From: Deltaproteobacteria bacterium
Lineage (GTDB): Bacteria > Desulfobacterota > Desulfuromonadia > Desulfuromonadales > Geopsychrobacteraceae
DNA: 64,000 nucleotides
Assembly: GCA_024279255.1 (NCBI GenBank)
Contig: JAJRRT010000025.1
Coordinates: 43,667 to 107,666 of the forward strand
Reading direction: 5' to 3'
The position numbers and the translations under genes are program-made. A model generated the notes under the pieces. That model made no database searches, was not told the DNA's origin, and worked only from the letters and a program-made list of their open reading frames with translations. Shown here piece by piece: positions 1 through 8,362 of this stretch; position 1 is the stretch's first letter; each line of letters begins with the position of its first letter.

Positions 1-141
1 TTCTCAACCGTGCGCATGGCCGACCAGATCATCGTCATCGACAAGGGGCGGATCGTCGAGCGCGGGAGCCACGAAGAGTTAATTGCATTGGGCGGCCAGT
101 ATGCCTATCTCTTCTCGCTGCAGGCCGAGGGATATCGATGA
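1..141 (+). CDS. ABC transporter ATP-binding/permease, C-terminal fragment
   Basis: Only the last 46 codons are inside the window, read in frame from base 1 to the TGA at 139-141. The translation carries the stretch after the H-loop of an ABC ATPase ([17 protein letters not shown], then [10 protein letters not shown] and a QYAYLFSLQ tail). This pattern is typical of the C-terminus of fused ABC exporters of the MsbA/LapB type. The substrate cannot be told from this fragment. The gene begins upstream of the window. Confidence 0.85.
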   Translation, partial: FSTVRMADQIIVIDKGRIVERGSHEELIALGGQYAYLFSLQAEGYR

Positions 142-183
142 AATCTTTCAACGAGGCCAGCTAAAGATTCTAATCTGAGAATT

Positions 184-193
184 TTGCTATAAT
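184..193 (+). promoter_or_regulatory. Extended -10 promoter
   Basis: TTGCTATAAT contains a perfect TATAAT (188-193) with an upstream TGn, the extended -10 form used by sigma-70. No good -35 is visible. It lies about 45 bases before the ATG at 239 and just after the ABC exporter stop, so it probably drives the next gene. Confidence 0.55.
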
Positions 194-238
194 ATCCACT
201 GCTCCTGAGTTTCCCGACTCTTTAATGGATGAAATCAT

Positions 239-964
239 ATGACCTTTCGTAACAAAATTTTCTTTGGTTATTTTCTCATGGCCTTGATCTTCACTGGTGG
301 CATCCTCATCTGTCTAAAAACTCTGGGACCGATTGAACGTAGCTTTGAAAAGCTTTCGGCTGAGAACTTACCCGTTCTTAATTTAATCCAGGACATTCGC
401 AACCATGGCAGCATGCTGCATGCTGAAATAATTGAAATATCTGCACTCTTGTCCCTTGATGTGACACCAGAAACCAGCCAGGCGCTGCTTCTGGAGCGGG
501 CTGAAATCGAACACACCCAAAAACAACTTCTGTCCGACATGCAGGACTATCGCAAGTTGGTCGAAATGTACTTCCCTGAGGAGAGTTCCTACATCCCGCT
601 GATGCAAACGCAGATCGATCAATTGGTTCTGATGAGCAAAGAGCTGAACGAGCAAACTGCCGACCAATCCGGCTCTTTTTCATTGGTTATGAAATCCCGG
701 CTCGAAGAGCTTGAACAGAGTTTTCTTGCGGTTACTAACGAAATTATCAGCTACGAGGTGCGCGAAGTACAGATGCGACGAGAACAGATCAATACCGCCG
801 TTGCAGAAGCACGGTTCAGGATCGGAGTGGCCACTTTTATCTCATTGGCGCTGACTCTGATTCTTACCCTGGTATTGACACGACTGAGTTCACCCTCTGA
901 ACCTTTTGGGAACAAAGGTCGCAGATTGAGCCGAATGCCGCGACGCAACAACCAACGTGAATGA
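239..964 (+). CDS. Sensor-like membrane protein lacking an output domain
   Basis: A 241-aa protein with a membrane segment at about residues 8-28, a helical periplasmic domain of roughly 160 residues resembling four-helix-bundle sensor domains of chemoreceptors and histidine kinases, and a second membrane segment at about 195-217. In such proteins a HAMP domain and a kinase or MCP signalling domain would follow. Here the reading frame ends some 25 residues after the second membrane helix in a basic, low-complexity tail. It is either a truncated remnant of a larger sensor or a stand-alone sensor stub. It overlaps the possible GTG start of the next gene (957). Function not assignable. Confidence 0.6.
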   Translation: MTFRNKIFFGYFLMALIFTGGILICLKTLGPIERSFEKLSAENLPVLNLIQDIRNHGSMLHAEIIEISALLSLDVTPETSQALLLERAEIEHTQKQLLSDMQDYRKLVEMYFPEESSYIPLMQTQIDQLVLMSKELNEQTADQSGSFSLVMKSRLEELEQSFLAVTNEIISYEVREVQMRREQINTAVAEARFRIGVATFISLALTLILTLVLTRLSSPSEPFGNKGRRLSRMPRRNNQRE

Positions 965-971
965 CACGATA

Positions 972-1799
972 ATGAGCATTACAGACGAACTCTTTAAAGC
1001 GCTGCCGATCTTCCTTGGCACACTGTTGCTACCCTCACCAGTCTGCGCCACGCTTGAACACATGTTCCTCTATTTCCCGGATACAGAAATATTGATGACT
1101 CCTGCGTCCATAGGTCTGGAGTTTGAAGATATAAGTTTCCAAGCCAGCGATGGCACCAAGCTACACGGCTGGTACCTGCCAGGTGAAAAAGAGAAACCAC
1201 TGGTCCTCTTCTGCCACGGTAACGCCGGCAACATCTCCCACCGGATCGACAACCTGCGTCTGCTTAGTGAGTTAGGGCTTTCAGTCTTTATTTTCGATTA
1301 TCGCGGCTATGGACAAAGTGAAGGGAAGGCAACCGAAGCAGGAACTTACGCCGATATTCGCGGAGCGTTGAGATGGCTGCAGGAAAGAGGCTGGTCTGAG
1401 CAACAGATGATCTATTTCGGTCGTTCTCTTGGTGCGGCCATCGCTCTGCAGCTGGCTCTGGAATCTCCCCCGGCCGGGCTGGTGCTGGAATCACCCTTCA
1501 CCTCAATCGAAGCGCTCGGGAAGCAACACTACCCGATCTTATGGCTGCTGGCGGGCTGGGCGCTAGATGCCCGCTACGACAACATTATCAAAATCAACCA
1601 ACTCAAAACGCCGCTGTTGATCTTTCACGGTGAAGAGGACGAGATCATCCCGCAGCAGATGGGCAGAGAACTTTTCGAGCGGGCACCTCAACCGAAACAA
1701 TTCTATTCGATCCCGTTCGCCGGGCATAATAATACTTACGACGAAGGCGGTGTGAAATACTGGCAACAGTGGCGGAGCTTTGTACAAAGTCTTTTCTGA
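972..1799 (+). CDS. Alpha/beta hydrolase (membrane-anchored, YfhR/BEM46-like)
   Basis: Serine hydrolase of the alpha/beta fold. Visible are the oxyanion-region motif FCHGNAGN, the nucleophile elbow GRSLGA (Ser), the acid residue in GEEDEIIP and the catalytic His in FAGHNNTY. The N-terminus (LFKALPIFLGTLLLP, then LEHMFLYFPDTE) is a hydrophobic anchor followed by the FLYFPD sequence common to the BEM46/YfhR group. The ATG at 972 is chosen. A GTG at 957 that overlaps the upstream gene is possible, and neither has a good Shine-Dalgarno site. The substrate is unknown, and the family includes esterases and thioesterases of uncertain role. Confidence 0.8.
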   Translation: MSITDELFKALPIFLGTLLLPSPVCATLEHMFLYFPDTEILMTPASIGLEFEDISFQASDGTKLHGWYLPGEKEKPLVLFCHGNAGNISHRIDNLRLLSELGLSVFIFDYRGYGQSEGKATEAGTYADIRGALRWLQERGWSEQQMIYFGRSLGAAIALQLALESPPAGLVLESPFTSIEALGKQHYPILWLLAGWALDARYDNIIKINQLKTPLLIFHGEEDEIIPQQMGRELFERAPQPKQFYSIPFAGHNNTYDEGGVKYWQQWRSFVQSLF

Positions 1800-1830
1800 T
1801 AATTCAGAGGCAAAGACCAAAAGCAGATGT

Positions 1831-3150
1831 TTATAGAGAAGGAGATGATTTGGTCTTGCCCCAGAACAAAGGAGAGAGACCATAGGTTATGGCTGCAACA
1901 AAAGCGATGAGAAGAGGTGCCAGGTACTGATCACGATGGACCCCTAATGCCAAGAGGAACAGGAATGCACCAAGGACAAGAACCCGTACGACTTTAGGTA
2001 TTTTCGGTAGTATTGTACGTCCGAAGTGGGCGTAGGAAACCCGAGAGATCATTAACAGGGCCGTTATCGCAACGATCACTCCCCCGGCGATATCATTGGA
2101 AATCAGAACACAGGTGGTTCCCACGACCAGCGCTCCGGCAGGCGACGGCATTCCCGAGAAGGTTGCCACCCCCCCCGATATCCCCTGCCTTCTCTTCTCG
2201 ATGACGAAGCGGATCAGCCGATACACCGTCGCTCCGAGATACAGCCCACCCATGGCCAACCCAACCCACAACTGTGCAAAGGATGTCATGACGATCAATC
2301 CTGCAGTGAGCCCAAAGCTCGTCCCGTCGGCGACGTCATCGAACAGCTCCCCTCTGGGGGTAGACCCCCATCGTTCTGCGGCACGACCATCAAAGAGATC
2401 AAGAAACTGCCCCAGAAACACAAGCCCAAGAGCGTAGACCGGTGGGTGCCCGCTGAGAATAACCCAGCAGCCAGTGAGTCCGCATACCAAGTTCAAAAGA
2501 CTCAGAATGTTGGCATACCAGTAGTTAGGGATAATTTTAAAGGCCGTAGAACAAAACGCCAGACAGACGCATATCCAGAGAAGAGGATTAATGGTACGAC
2601 CAAGAAAAGGAAGTGGTCCGTAGATTAAGACCAGGCCCACAACTATCAGTAGCACGACGACGAGAAACGTCTTGGCCTTACCGAACAGGTTCGCCGCTTT
2701 GACCTTGCTAAAGTGGCGCGAGACCTGACCGATCACATCGAAGATCAGAAACAGACCTACCAGAACCGGGTTCAGCCATCCCAACCAGGCCATATAGGCC
2801 AGCATAGGGAAATACATGAGCTTATCTGAGAAGGGGTCGATCGACTCCCCCTCTTCTGTGTGCAGATCGCACTTTCGAGCGATATCACCATCGGTGATGT
2901 CGGTAATCATCCAAAGAGTAAAGAACAGAAAACAGAGGCGTGGAAAGCCCATATATAGCAACGCCACGGAAACAAATCCCATGGGGTAGCGAGCCCGACT
3001 GATGGAGTTGGGATGAAGCCAGAAGTGAGCGCGGACCCAGGCAATCTGCTGGGGGGTGCGCAGAAATCGGATGACCACGAAGCGCTCCGCGCCCAACATC
3101 AGAAACACAGGAATCGCGATCTCAATCAAGATTGATGTGTAAACATCCAT
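1831..3150 (-). CDS. Tandem CDP-alcohol phosphatidyltransferase (two catalytic domains)
   Basis: A 439-aa polytopic protein with two CDP-alcohol phosphatidyltransferase signatures. The first, in the N-terminal half, is DGDIARKCDLHTEEGESID followed by PFSDK, which fits D-G-x2-A-R-x8-G-x3-D-x3-D. The second, in the C-terminal half, is DLFDGRAAERWG with GELFDDVADG. The second half (ANILSLLNLVCGLTGC, FLGQFLDLFDGR) resembles PssA-type enzymes, and the first resembles PgsA-type enzymes with an unusual longer acidic insert. Most family members are single domains of about 180-260 residues. Known members join a CDP-activated lipid head to an alcohol such as serine, glycerol phosphate or inositol. The products here are unknown. 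The gene stands alone, transcribed against its neighbours. Confidence 0.8.
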   Translation of the reverse strand: MDVYTSILIEIAIPVFLMLGAERFVVIRFLRTPQQIAWVRAHFWLHPNSISRARYPMGFVSVALLYMGFPRLCFLFFTLWMITDITDGDIARKCDLHTEEGESIDPFSDKLMYFPMLAYMAWLGWLNPVLVGLFLIFDVIGQVSRHFSKVKAANLFGKAKTFLVVVLLIVVGLVLIYGPLPFLGRTINPLLWICVCLAFCSTAFKIIPNYWYANILSLLNLVCGLTGCWVILSGHPPVYALGLVFLGQFLDLFDGRAAERWGSTPRGELFDDVADGTSFGLTAGLIVMTSFAQLWVGLAMGGLYLGATVYRLIRFVIEKRRQGISGGVATFSGMPSPAGALVVGTTCVLISNDIAGGVIVAITALLMISRVSYAHFGRTILPKIPKVVRVLVLGAFLFLLALGVHRDQYLAPLLIAFVAAITYGLSPLFWGKTKSSPSL

Positions 3151-3313
3151 AAATACCTAGGAATTAGGGTTAGGGAGTTGCCATCCAACTCGGATACTTT
3201 GCAAAATTATCAAGTTCAATTGACGATGACAACAACAATAATCTGGGCTTATTGTTAAACTGGTACATTCATAAAAATAAACAAGTCCTCAATTAATTGT
3301 TAAGGAGACTAAC

Positions 3314-3833
3314 ATGGACCTGATGCTGACAGGAAAGATTGCATTGGTTGTGGCTTCAAATAAAGGATTGGAAGGGCCATCACCGGGCAACTCGCTGCTG
3401 AAGGTGCTGATGTGATGCTCACCAGCCGAGACCCTGAGCAGCTGAGCTTGGCCCGGTCGAAATCCTGATGAACAACGCAAGCGGCCCACCCGGCGGCGGA
3501 TTTGAGCAGCTCGACGATACCGCAGGCAGGCAGCCTTTGCACTGAGCCTGCCCAGTGATGTCCGCCTGATTCATGAGGTGCTCCTCGACTCGAATCAGAG
3601 CGGCGGTTGAATCAACAATGTTACCTCATCGTCGATCAAGCAACCGATTCCAGGGCTGACAAGCGTGGAATCAATCGAGAACAGAACGAAAATGAATCAC
3701 GCCAGAACATCCCCTTGAAGCGCTATGGCGACCCTGAAGAATTTGCCAGGGGAGTCTGCGGCCTCGCCTCCGGTGCGAGGATGTCACAGGTAGCACGTTG
3801 ATGGTTGATGGAGGGATGGTTAAAGGGTACTGA
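3314..3833 (+). pseudogene. Decayed short-chain dehydrogenase/reductase (FabG-like)
   Basis: Fragments of one SDR protein appear in order in different frames. The start (ATG 3314, behind TAAGGAGACT) gives MDLMLTGKIALVVASNKGLE, then TGQLAAEGADVMLTSRDPEQL. A shifted frame gives ILMNNASGPPGGGFEQLDD. Near the end come RYGDPEEFA, LASGA and VTGSTLMVDGGMVKGY before TGA 3831-3833. The NNASG motif and the VDGG C-terminus are SDR hallmarks. About 520 bases remain of an expected 780. The catalytic YxxxK region is missing, and there are several frameshifts and stops. The intact Shine-Dalgarno site and start suggest recent decay. Confidence 0.8.
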
Positions 3834-3874
3834 ACCTCGTTCGGCTGAGGACTGTCGACTTCGCCGATGCAACT

Positions 3875-3890
3875 GGCAGACAATTTGCTA
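3875..3890 (+). promoter_or_regulatory. Sigma-54-like promoter (and overlapping extended -10) ahead of dctB
   Basis: TGGCAGACAATTTGCT fits the -24/-12 consensus (GG, 10 bases, GC) with one mismatch in the -24 box. It overlaps TGCTATAAA (3887-3895), which looks like an extended sigma-70 -10. It sits about 36 bases before the dctB ATG. Either or both could be used. Sigma-54 use would fit autoregulation by the DctD-type activator. Confidence 0.45.
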
Positions 3891-3925
3891 TAAATACCAT
3901 TGCCCTCGAAGAGAGAGTCCTGAAA

Positions 3926-5713
3926 ATGGCGCGTTTCATCAAACGAGTTTCCCCCTGGTGGTTACTGATCGTCGGCCTGTGCGTTGCAAGCGGGGTTGTC
4001 TGGCAGGCCGGACGCTGGACTTACGCTGTCGAACTAGAATCACTGATTAAAACCGGCGAAGAACGCCTGACCCTTTACACCGGGACCCTGCGCGGCGCCC
4101 TGAGTCGTTACGCCTACCTGCCGTATGTTCTGGCGCGCAATGGTGAAGTCCTGGCTTTACTCGAGTCTGGCAGGGCAGCCGACCAGGTCAATCTTTATCT
4201 GGAGGATTTGAATCAGGAAGCCGGATGCCAGGCCCTCTACATCATGGATGCCACAGGCACCACTCGCGCTTCGAGTAACTGGCGTGAGCCGCTCAGCTAC
4301 GTGGGGAAAAATTACGGATTCCGACCCTATTTCACCGCCGCCAAGAACAATCGTCAAGGCCGTTTTTTCGCCATCGGCGTTACCACCAACCAACCTGGCT
4401 TCTTCATGTCTCACCCTGTGTATCGGGAAGAACGTTTTCTCGGTGCCGTCGTCGTCAAGGTTGATCTTGACCCACTGCAGGCCGACTGGCGCGAGGGAGG
4501 AGAAACCATCCTGGTCAGTGATGCCAATGGAGTGCTCTTCCTGTCGAGTCGAGATGACTGGAAATACCGGAGCCTACTCCCCCTCACTGCTGAACAACAG
4601 GAACTGATTCGCACCGGTCGCCAGTACGGATCAGAACCCATAGAGTTGGTACCCTTGCAGACCGGAAAAAGCCTGGGCCCAGATCAGCGGATCGTGCGGA
4701 CCGGCAAACTCAACTATCTGATGCTCTCCCGGACAATTCCCAGCCTCGACTGGACGCTCTACCATCTCGCATCGCTGGAACCGGTTCAGGAACGGACTCA
4801 GGCGGTGGCAACCATCGGCACCATCCTGTCGTTGCTGCTGTTGGCTCTCGGGATGTACGCCCGCGAACGGCGGCAGAAACAGCTATCACGTCATAAGGCA
4901 CGAGAGGCGGAAGCGATCAAAACCATCAACTTGCGCCTTCAGGATGAGATCGAGGAACACTGCCGGACCGAGCATGCACTGCGTAACACTCAGGCTGAGT
5001 TGGTTCAGCACAGTAAACTGGCCGCGCTTGGCCAAATGGCCGCCGGGATTGTTCACGAATTAAATCAGCCGATCGCCGCAATCCGCACTCATGCGGCCAG
5101 CGGGCGCCTGTTGCTCGATCGGCGCGAAGAGGAGAAGGCCCGCGAATCTTTCACTTCTGTCACACGGATTACCGATCATATGGCCTCGATCACGGCGCAG
5201 CTGAAGACTTTCGCCTACAAAACTCCCCGTTCAAGCGAACCGGTCGACGTTCAGACCTGTCTCCTGGCAGCCCTAGAAATGACCGAAGCACTGCTCTCTG
5301 AAATGGTGATTGTGGTTAAAACACAGCAGCCCCCGGAGCCCGTCATTATTAAGGGAGGTGGCAGTCGACTGGAACAGGTGCTGGTCAATCTGATCCGCAA
5401 CAGTGTGGATGCCATGCGCGACGTCGAGCGCCGCGCGCTGAAGATCACCACGACACAGAACGACGAGATGGTCGAAATCACCCTATGCGACAGCGGCTCC
5501 GGCATCGAGGAACAGAACCTGGCCGAACTGTTCAATCCCTTCTTTACCACCAAGGAGGTCGGCAAAGGATTGGGACTCGGCCTGTCGATCAGTTATCGGA
5601 TCATCACTGATCTCGGTGGCACCATTCGTGCGTTGAATAATCCTGAAGGCGGGGCAAGTTTTGTTGTCCGCCTGCCTGTCATCCCTGCTACCACTACAGG
5701 AGAAGAGCAATGA
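3926..5713 (+). CDS. dctB: DctB-type sensor histidine kinase
   Basis: A 595-aa two-component sensor kinase of the C4-dicarboxylate-sensor type. A first membrane helix (about residues 10-30) is followed by a long double-Cache-like periplasmic domain, a second helix (TIGTILSLLLLALGM, about 295-315), a coiled coil, and the kinase core. The phospho-acceptor box is AAGIVHELNQPIAAIRTH. The N box is LVNLIRNSVDAM. The G boxes are DSGSGI and GLGLGLSIS. The HELNQP form of the H box is characteristic of DctB/HK4 kinases. The stop overlaps the response-regulator start (ATGA). The ligand is not necessarily a C4-dicarboxylate, because the adjacent transporter is of the TAXI class, not DctPQM. Confidence 0.88.
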   Translation: MARFIKRVSPWWLLIVGLCVASGVVWQAGRWTYAVELESLIKTGEERLTLYTGTLRGALSRYAYLPYVLARNGEVLALLESGRAADQVNLYLEDLNQEAGCQALYIMDATGTTRASSNWREPLSYVGKNYGFRPYFTAAKNNRQGRFFAIGVTTNQPGFFMSHPVYREERFLGAVVVKVDLDPLQADWREGGETILVSDANGVLFLSSRDDWKYRSLLPLTAEQQELIRTGRQYGSEPIELVPLQTGKSLGPDQRIVRTGKLNYLMLSRTIPSLDWTLYHLASLEPVQERTQAVATIGTILSLLLLALGMYARERRQKQLSRHKAREAEAIKTINLRLQDEIEEHCRTEHALRNTQAELVQHSKLAALGQMAAGIVHELNQPIAAIRTHAASGRLLLDRREEEKARESFTSVTRITDHMASITAQLKTFAYKTPRSSEPVDVQTCLLAALEMTEALLSEMVIVVKTQQPPEPVIIKGGGSRLEQVLVNLIRNSVDAMRDVERRALKITTTQNDEMVEITLCDSGSGIEEQNLAELFNPFFTTKEVGKGLGLGLSISYRIITDLGGTIRALNNPEGGASFVVRLPVIPATTTGEEQ

Positions 5714-7086
5714 CCAGCCGCCCCGGCAAAATTTATCTGGTTGATGACGATTCCGACCTGCGCACGGCCACTGCGCAATGGCTGGAGTTGGCAGACTACC
5801 AGGTTGAAACCTTTCCCGATGCACCAAGCGCCCTGGCGCGGATCAACCCACAGATGGCTGCGGTAGTGATCAGTGACGTCAAGATGCCGAAGATGAACGG
5901 GATGGAATTTCTTGCACGGCTGACGGCCCTCGATAAGGATCTTCCGGTCGTACTGATCACCGCCCACGGTGACGTACAGATGGCGGTCAAAGCCATCCGT
6001 CAGGGAGCCTACGATTTCATAGAGAAACCCTTTGAACCTGAACGCCTGCTCGACGTCCTGCAACGCGCCAGTGAAAAGCGCCAGCTGGTACTGGAAAATC
6101 GTGACCTGCGCCGCCAATTAAATGGTACTGGCGCAATTGAAAAACGCCTGATTGGCGATTGCCCGGCCATCCAGCGCCTGCGGGCCGAACTGCTGGATGT
6201 CGCCGATACCGATGCGCCGGTTCTGATTCAGGGCGAAACTGGCACCGGCAAAGAGGTCGTCGCCCAATGCCTACACGAATTCAGCTCGCGGAAAAGTTCT
6301 AAATTCGTGGCGGTCAACTGCGGCGCGATTCCGGAAAACATGGTGGAGACAGAACTCTTTGGCCACGAGCGTGGCGCCTTTACCGGTGCCGACCGCCGTC
6401 GCATCGGCCGTTTTGAATATGCCGAAGGGGGGACTCTTTTTCTCGATGAAATCGGAACCATGCCCTTGCCCATTCAGGTCAAGGTGCTGCGCGCTTTACA
6501 GGAACGGGAGATTGTCCGCATCGGCAGCAACGAACCCCAGCCGATCGACATCCGACTGATCAGTGCCACCAATTGTGACCTGCTCGCAGAATGTGCCGTC
6601 GGTCAGTTCCGCAATGACCTCTATTATCGGATTAATGTTGTTGAATTGCGGGTGCCACCGCTACGTGAGCGGGGCGGCGATATCCTGCTGCTGTTCGATT
6701 ATTTCATCGCCCAAGCTGCCATCACCTACAAACGCCCCACAGTCTCGATCCAGGCGACCGATGCCGCGCTCTTGATGCACCATAAATGGCCGGGAAATGT
6801 GCGTGAACTGAAGAATATTGCCGAACGCTTTATCCTCTCATCCTTGCCTGATGCGCAACGGTTACCTTCAATTTTCGGCAGTACCGGACAAGCCTCCACC
6901 CTGCCGGGCAACCCCCCGCTGCTGGAGTTACTGCGGCATTATGAACGCTCATTACTGGAGCAATCACTCTCCCGCCATAATGGCGATATTCAGGCAGTAA
7001 CTGAAGAGCTCGGTCTGCCGCGTAGAACCTTGAACGAAAAATTGACCCGCCATAATCTGGAAAGAAAAGATTTCATCGCCCACTAA
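5710..7086 (+). CDS. dctD: DctD-type sigma-54-dependent response regulator
   Basis: A 458-aa NtrC-family activator. The N-terminal receiver domain has the DD pair near residue 11 and the phospho-acceptor Asp in VVISDVKMPKMNG. The central AAA+ domain has Walker A GETGTGKE, the sigma-54 contact loop GAFTGA, Walker B GGTLFLDEIG and the arginine-finger region FRNDLYYRINV. The C-terminal Fis-type helix-turn-helix is AVTEELGLPRRTLNEKL. It overlaps dctB by four bases and so is co-translated. A strong terminator starts inside its stop codon. The sigma-54 promoter 100 bases downstream is its probable target, making this a local circuit for the transporter. Confidence 0.9.
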   Translation: MTSRPGKIYLVDDDSDLRTATAQWLELADYQVETFPDAPSALARINPQMAAVVISDVKMPKMNGMEFLARLTALDKDLPVVLITAHGDVQMAVKAIRQGAYDFIEKPFEPERLLDVLQRASEKRQLVLENRDLRRQLNGTGAIEKRLIGDCPAIQRLRAELLDVADTDAPVLIQGETGTGKEVVAQCLHEFSSRKSSKFVAVNCGAIPENMVETELFGHERGAFTGADRRRIGRFEYAEGGTLFLDEIGTMPLPIQVKVLRALQEREIVRIGSNEPQPIDIRLISATNCDLLAECAVGQFRNDLYYRINVVELRVPPLRERGGDILLLFDYFIAQAAITYKRPTVSIQATDAALLMHHKWPGNVRELKNIAERFILSSLPDAQRLPSIFGSTGQASTLPGNPPLLELLRHYERSLLEQSLSRHNGDIQAVTEELGLPRRTLNEKLTRHNLERKDFIAH

Positions 7087-7118
7087 TCGGCAAGATCTTG
7101 CCGATTAGTGGGTTTTTT
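7079..7118 (+). terminator. Rho-independent terminator after dctD
   Basis: A perfect 17-bp inverted repeat (CCCACTAATCGGCAAGA and its complement, centre at 7095/7096) is followed directly by TTTTTT at 7113-7118. The left arm contains the dctD stop codon. It insulates the sensor/regulator unit from the sigma-54-driven transporter genes. Confidence 0.92.
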
Positions 7119-7120
7119 CT

Positions 7121-7136
7121 CAGCAACATCTTGCTG
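7121..7136 (+). promoter_or_regulatory. Putative DctD upstream activator site
   Basis: CAGCAACATCTTGCTG is an inverted repeat with 6-bp arms and a 4-base spacer. It is centred roughly 70 bases upstream of the -12 box at 7201, a usual distance for an enhancer-binding protein. No second copy is visible. Assignment to DctD is by position only. Confidence 0.45.
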
Positions 7137-7188
7137 AAATTTCGCCGCCATCCAAAGCAAACCTCGTTCTACTCCCTAAAATCAATGC

Positions 7189-7204
7189 TGGCACAGCCCT
7201 TGCC
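7189..7204 (+). promoter_or_regulatory. Sigma-54 (-24/-12) promoter of the TAXI-TRAP operon
   Basis: TGGCACAGCCCTTGCC has the invariant GG and GC ten bases apart, a full TGGCAC -24 box and a TTGC -12 box. It is 77 bases upstream of the receptor gene start and 85 bases downstream of the adjacent sigma-54 activator gene. Confidence 0.85.
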
Positions 7205-7280
7205 TTGTACTAAACGACAAAGAAAAGGAATCCGTATCCATTCGGGATATCCCATACATCTCAATCAAAAGGAGAAAAAC

Positions 7281-8300
7281 ATGCGGCGAATCAAACAAGG
7301 TATATTTCTCGTGGCGGCAGTCGCCTTGCTGTTCGGTTCAATCACAACTGCCCAAGCAGCCAAAGATCGCAGTTACCTGATGGCCACCGCCTCGACTGGC
7401 GGCACCTACTACCCGGTCGGCGTAGCGCTGTCAACCCTGGTCAAGGTGAAGTTGCAGCCGAAGCAGAAGATCGGTATGTCAGCGATCAACTCGGCCGGTT
7501 CCGGTGAGAACATCAAGCTGTTACGCGATAATGAAGTTCAGTTCGCCATCCTGCAAGGTCTCTACGGTTCTTACGCCTGGAACGGCAGCGGTCCGATCAA
7601 AGCTGCCGGACCCCAGAAAAATCTACGCTCGGTGAGCATGCTCTGGCAGAACGTAGAGCATTATGCTGTGTTGAAAAAATTTGCCAAAACCGGCACTGTC
7701 AGCGACCTGGTCGGAATGAAGGGACAGGCTATGTCGATGGGCAAAAAGAACTCTGGAACTCTCGGCTCCAACAAAGTTCTGCTCGGCAATCTTGGTGTCG
7801 ACATCGATAAAGATTACGACCTGATCCATGTCGGTTACGGTCCTTCGGCCGATGCACTACAGAACGGTCAGATCTCCGGCATGGGAATACCTGCCGGTGC
7901 TCCCGCCGGGGCCATCACCAAAGCGATGGCAGCCATGGGTGACGATGTTACTGTGCTCGATTTCACCGATGCGCAGCTAAAGCAGGCAGATTCTGGCAGA
8001 AACCTCTGGACCCGCTTCGTGATTCCAGCAGAGACCTATCCGAACCAGACCAAGGATATCAACACCATCGCTCAACCGAACTTTCTCGCGGTGCGTGCCG
8101 ACCTGGACGAAGACGCCGTCTACCAGATTACCAAAACTATCTACGAAAACTTGGCTTTCCTCAACGCCATTCATGGTGCCACCAAGGCAATGTCGCTCGA
8201 AAAAGCCACAGTTGGCCTGCCGCTGCCGTTACATCCCGGTGCGCTCAAATATTACCGAGAAGCCGGTATCAACGTCCCTGACCAGTTGATCGCGAACTAA
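7281..8300 (+). CDS. TAXI-family TRAP transporter solute-binding protein
   Basis: A 339-aa periplasmic receptor. The ATG at 7281 follows AAAAGGAGAAAAAC and begins a clear signal peptide (basic MRRIKQG, hydrophobic core, cleavage near AQA-AKD). The family marker ATASTGGTYYPVG follows at the mature N-terminus, the TAXI signature that separates this class from DctP-type receptors. An in-frame extension to 7098 lacks a ribosome site and would bury the signal peptide. The next gene encodes the matching fused permease. Known TAXI ligands include glutamate, glutamine and other acids. The ligand here is unknown, but the DctB-type sensor suggests a carboxylate. Confidence 0.9.
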   Translation: MRRIKQGIFLVAAVALLFGSITTAQAAKDRSYLMATASTGGTYYPVGVALSTLVKVKLQPKQKIGMSAINSAGSGENIKLLRDNEVQFAILQGLYGSYAWNGSGPIKAAGPQKNLRSVSMLWQNVEHYAVLKKFAKTGTVSDLVGMKGQAMSMGKKNSGTLGSNKVLLGNLGVDIDKDYDLIHVGYGPSADALQNGQISGMGIPAGAPAGAITKAMAAMGDDVTVLDFTDAQLKQADSGRNLWTRFVIPAETYPNQTKDINTIAQPNFLAVRADLDEDAVYQITKTIYENLAFLNAIHGATKAMSLEKATVGLPLPLHPGALKYYREAGINVPDQLIAN

Positions 8301-8313
8301 CCAGATTCATCCA

Positions 8314-8349
8314 CTCGGCCGCTCCCTTTCGGAGCGGCCGAGACTTTTT
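8314..8349 (+). terminator. Hairpin/partial terminator between TAXI receptor and permease
   Basis: CTCGGCCGCTCC (8314-8325) pairs with GGAGCGGCCGAG (8331-8342) around a 5-base loop, followed by ACTTTTTGG. The 12-bp GC-rich stem with a short T run would give partial termination or 3'-end protection, allowing more binding protein than permease to be made. Confidence 0.75.
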
Positions 8350-8362
8350 GGAGATCATCACC

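Noticed and set aside
7098..7280. Longer TAXI receptor starting at 7098
   Set aside because: It would overlap the terminator and the sigma-54 promoter and bury the signal peptide. The ATG at 7281 has a good ribosome site.
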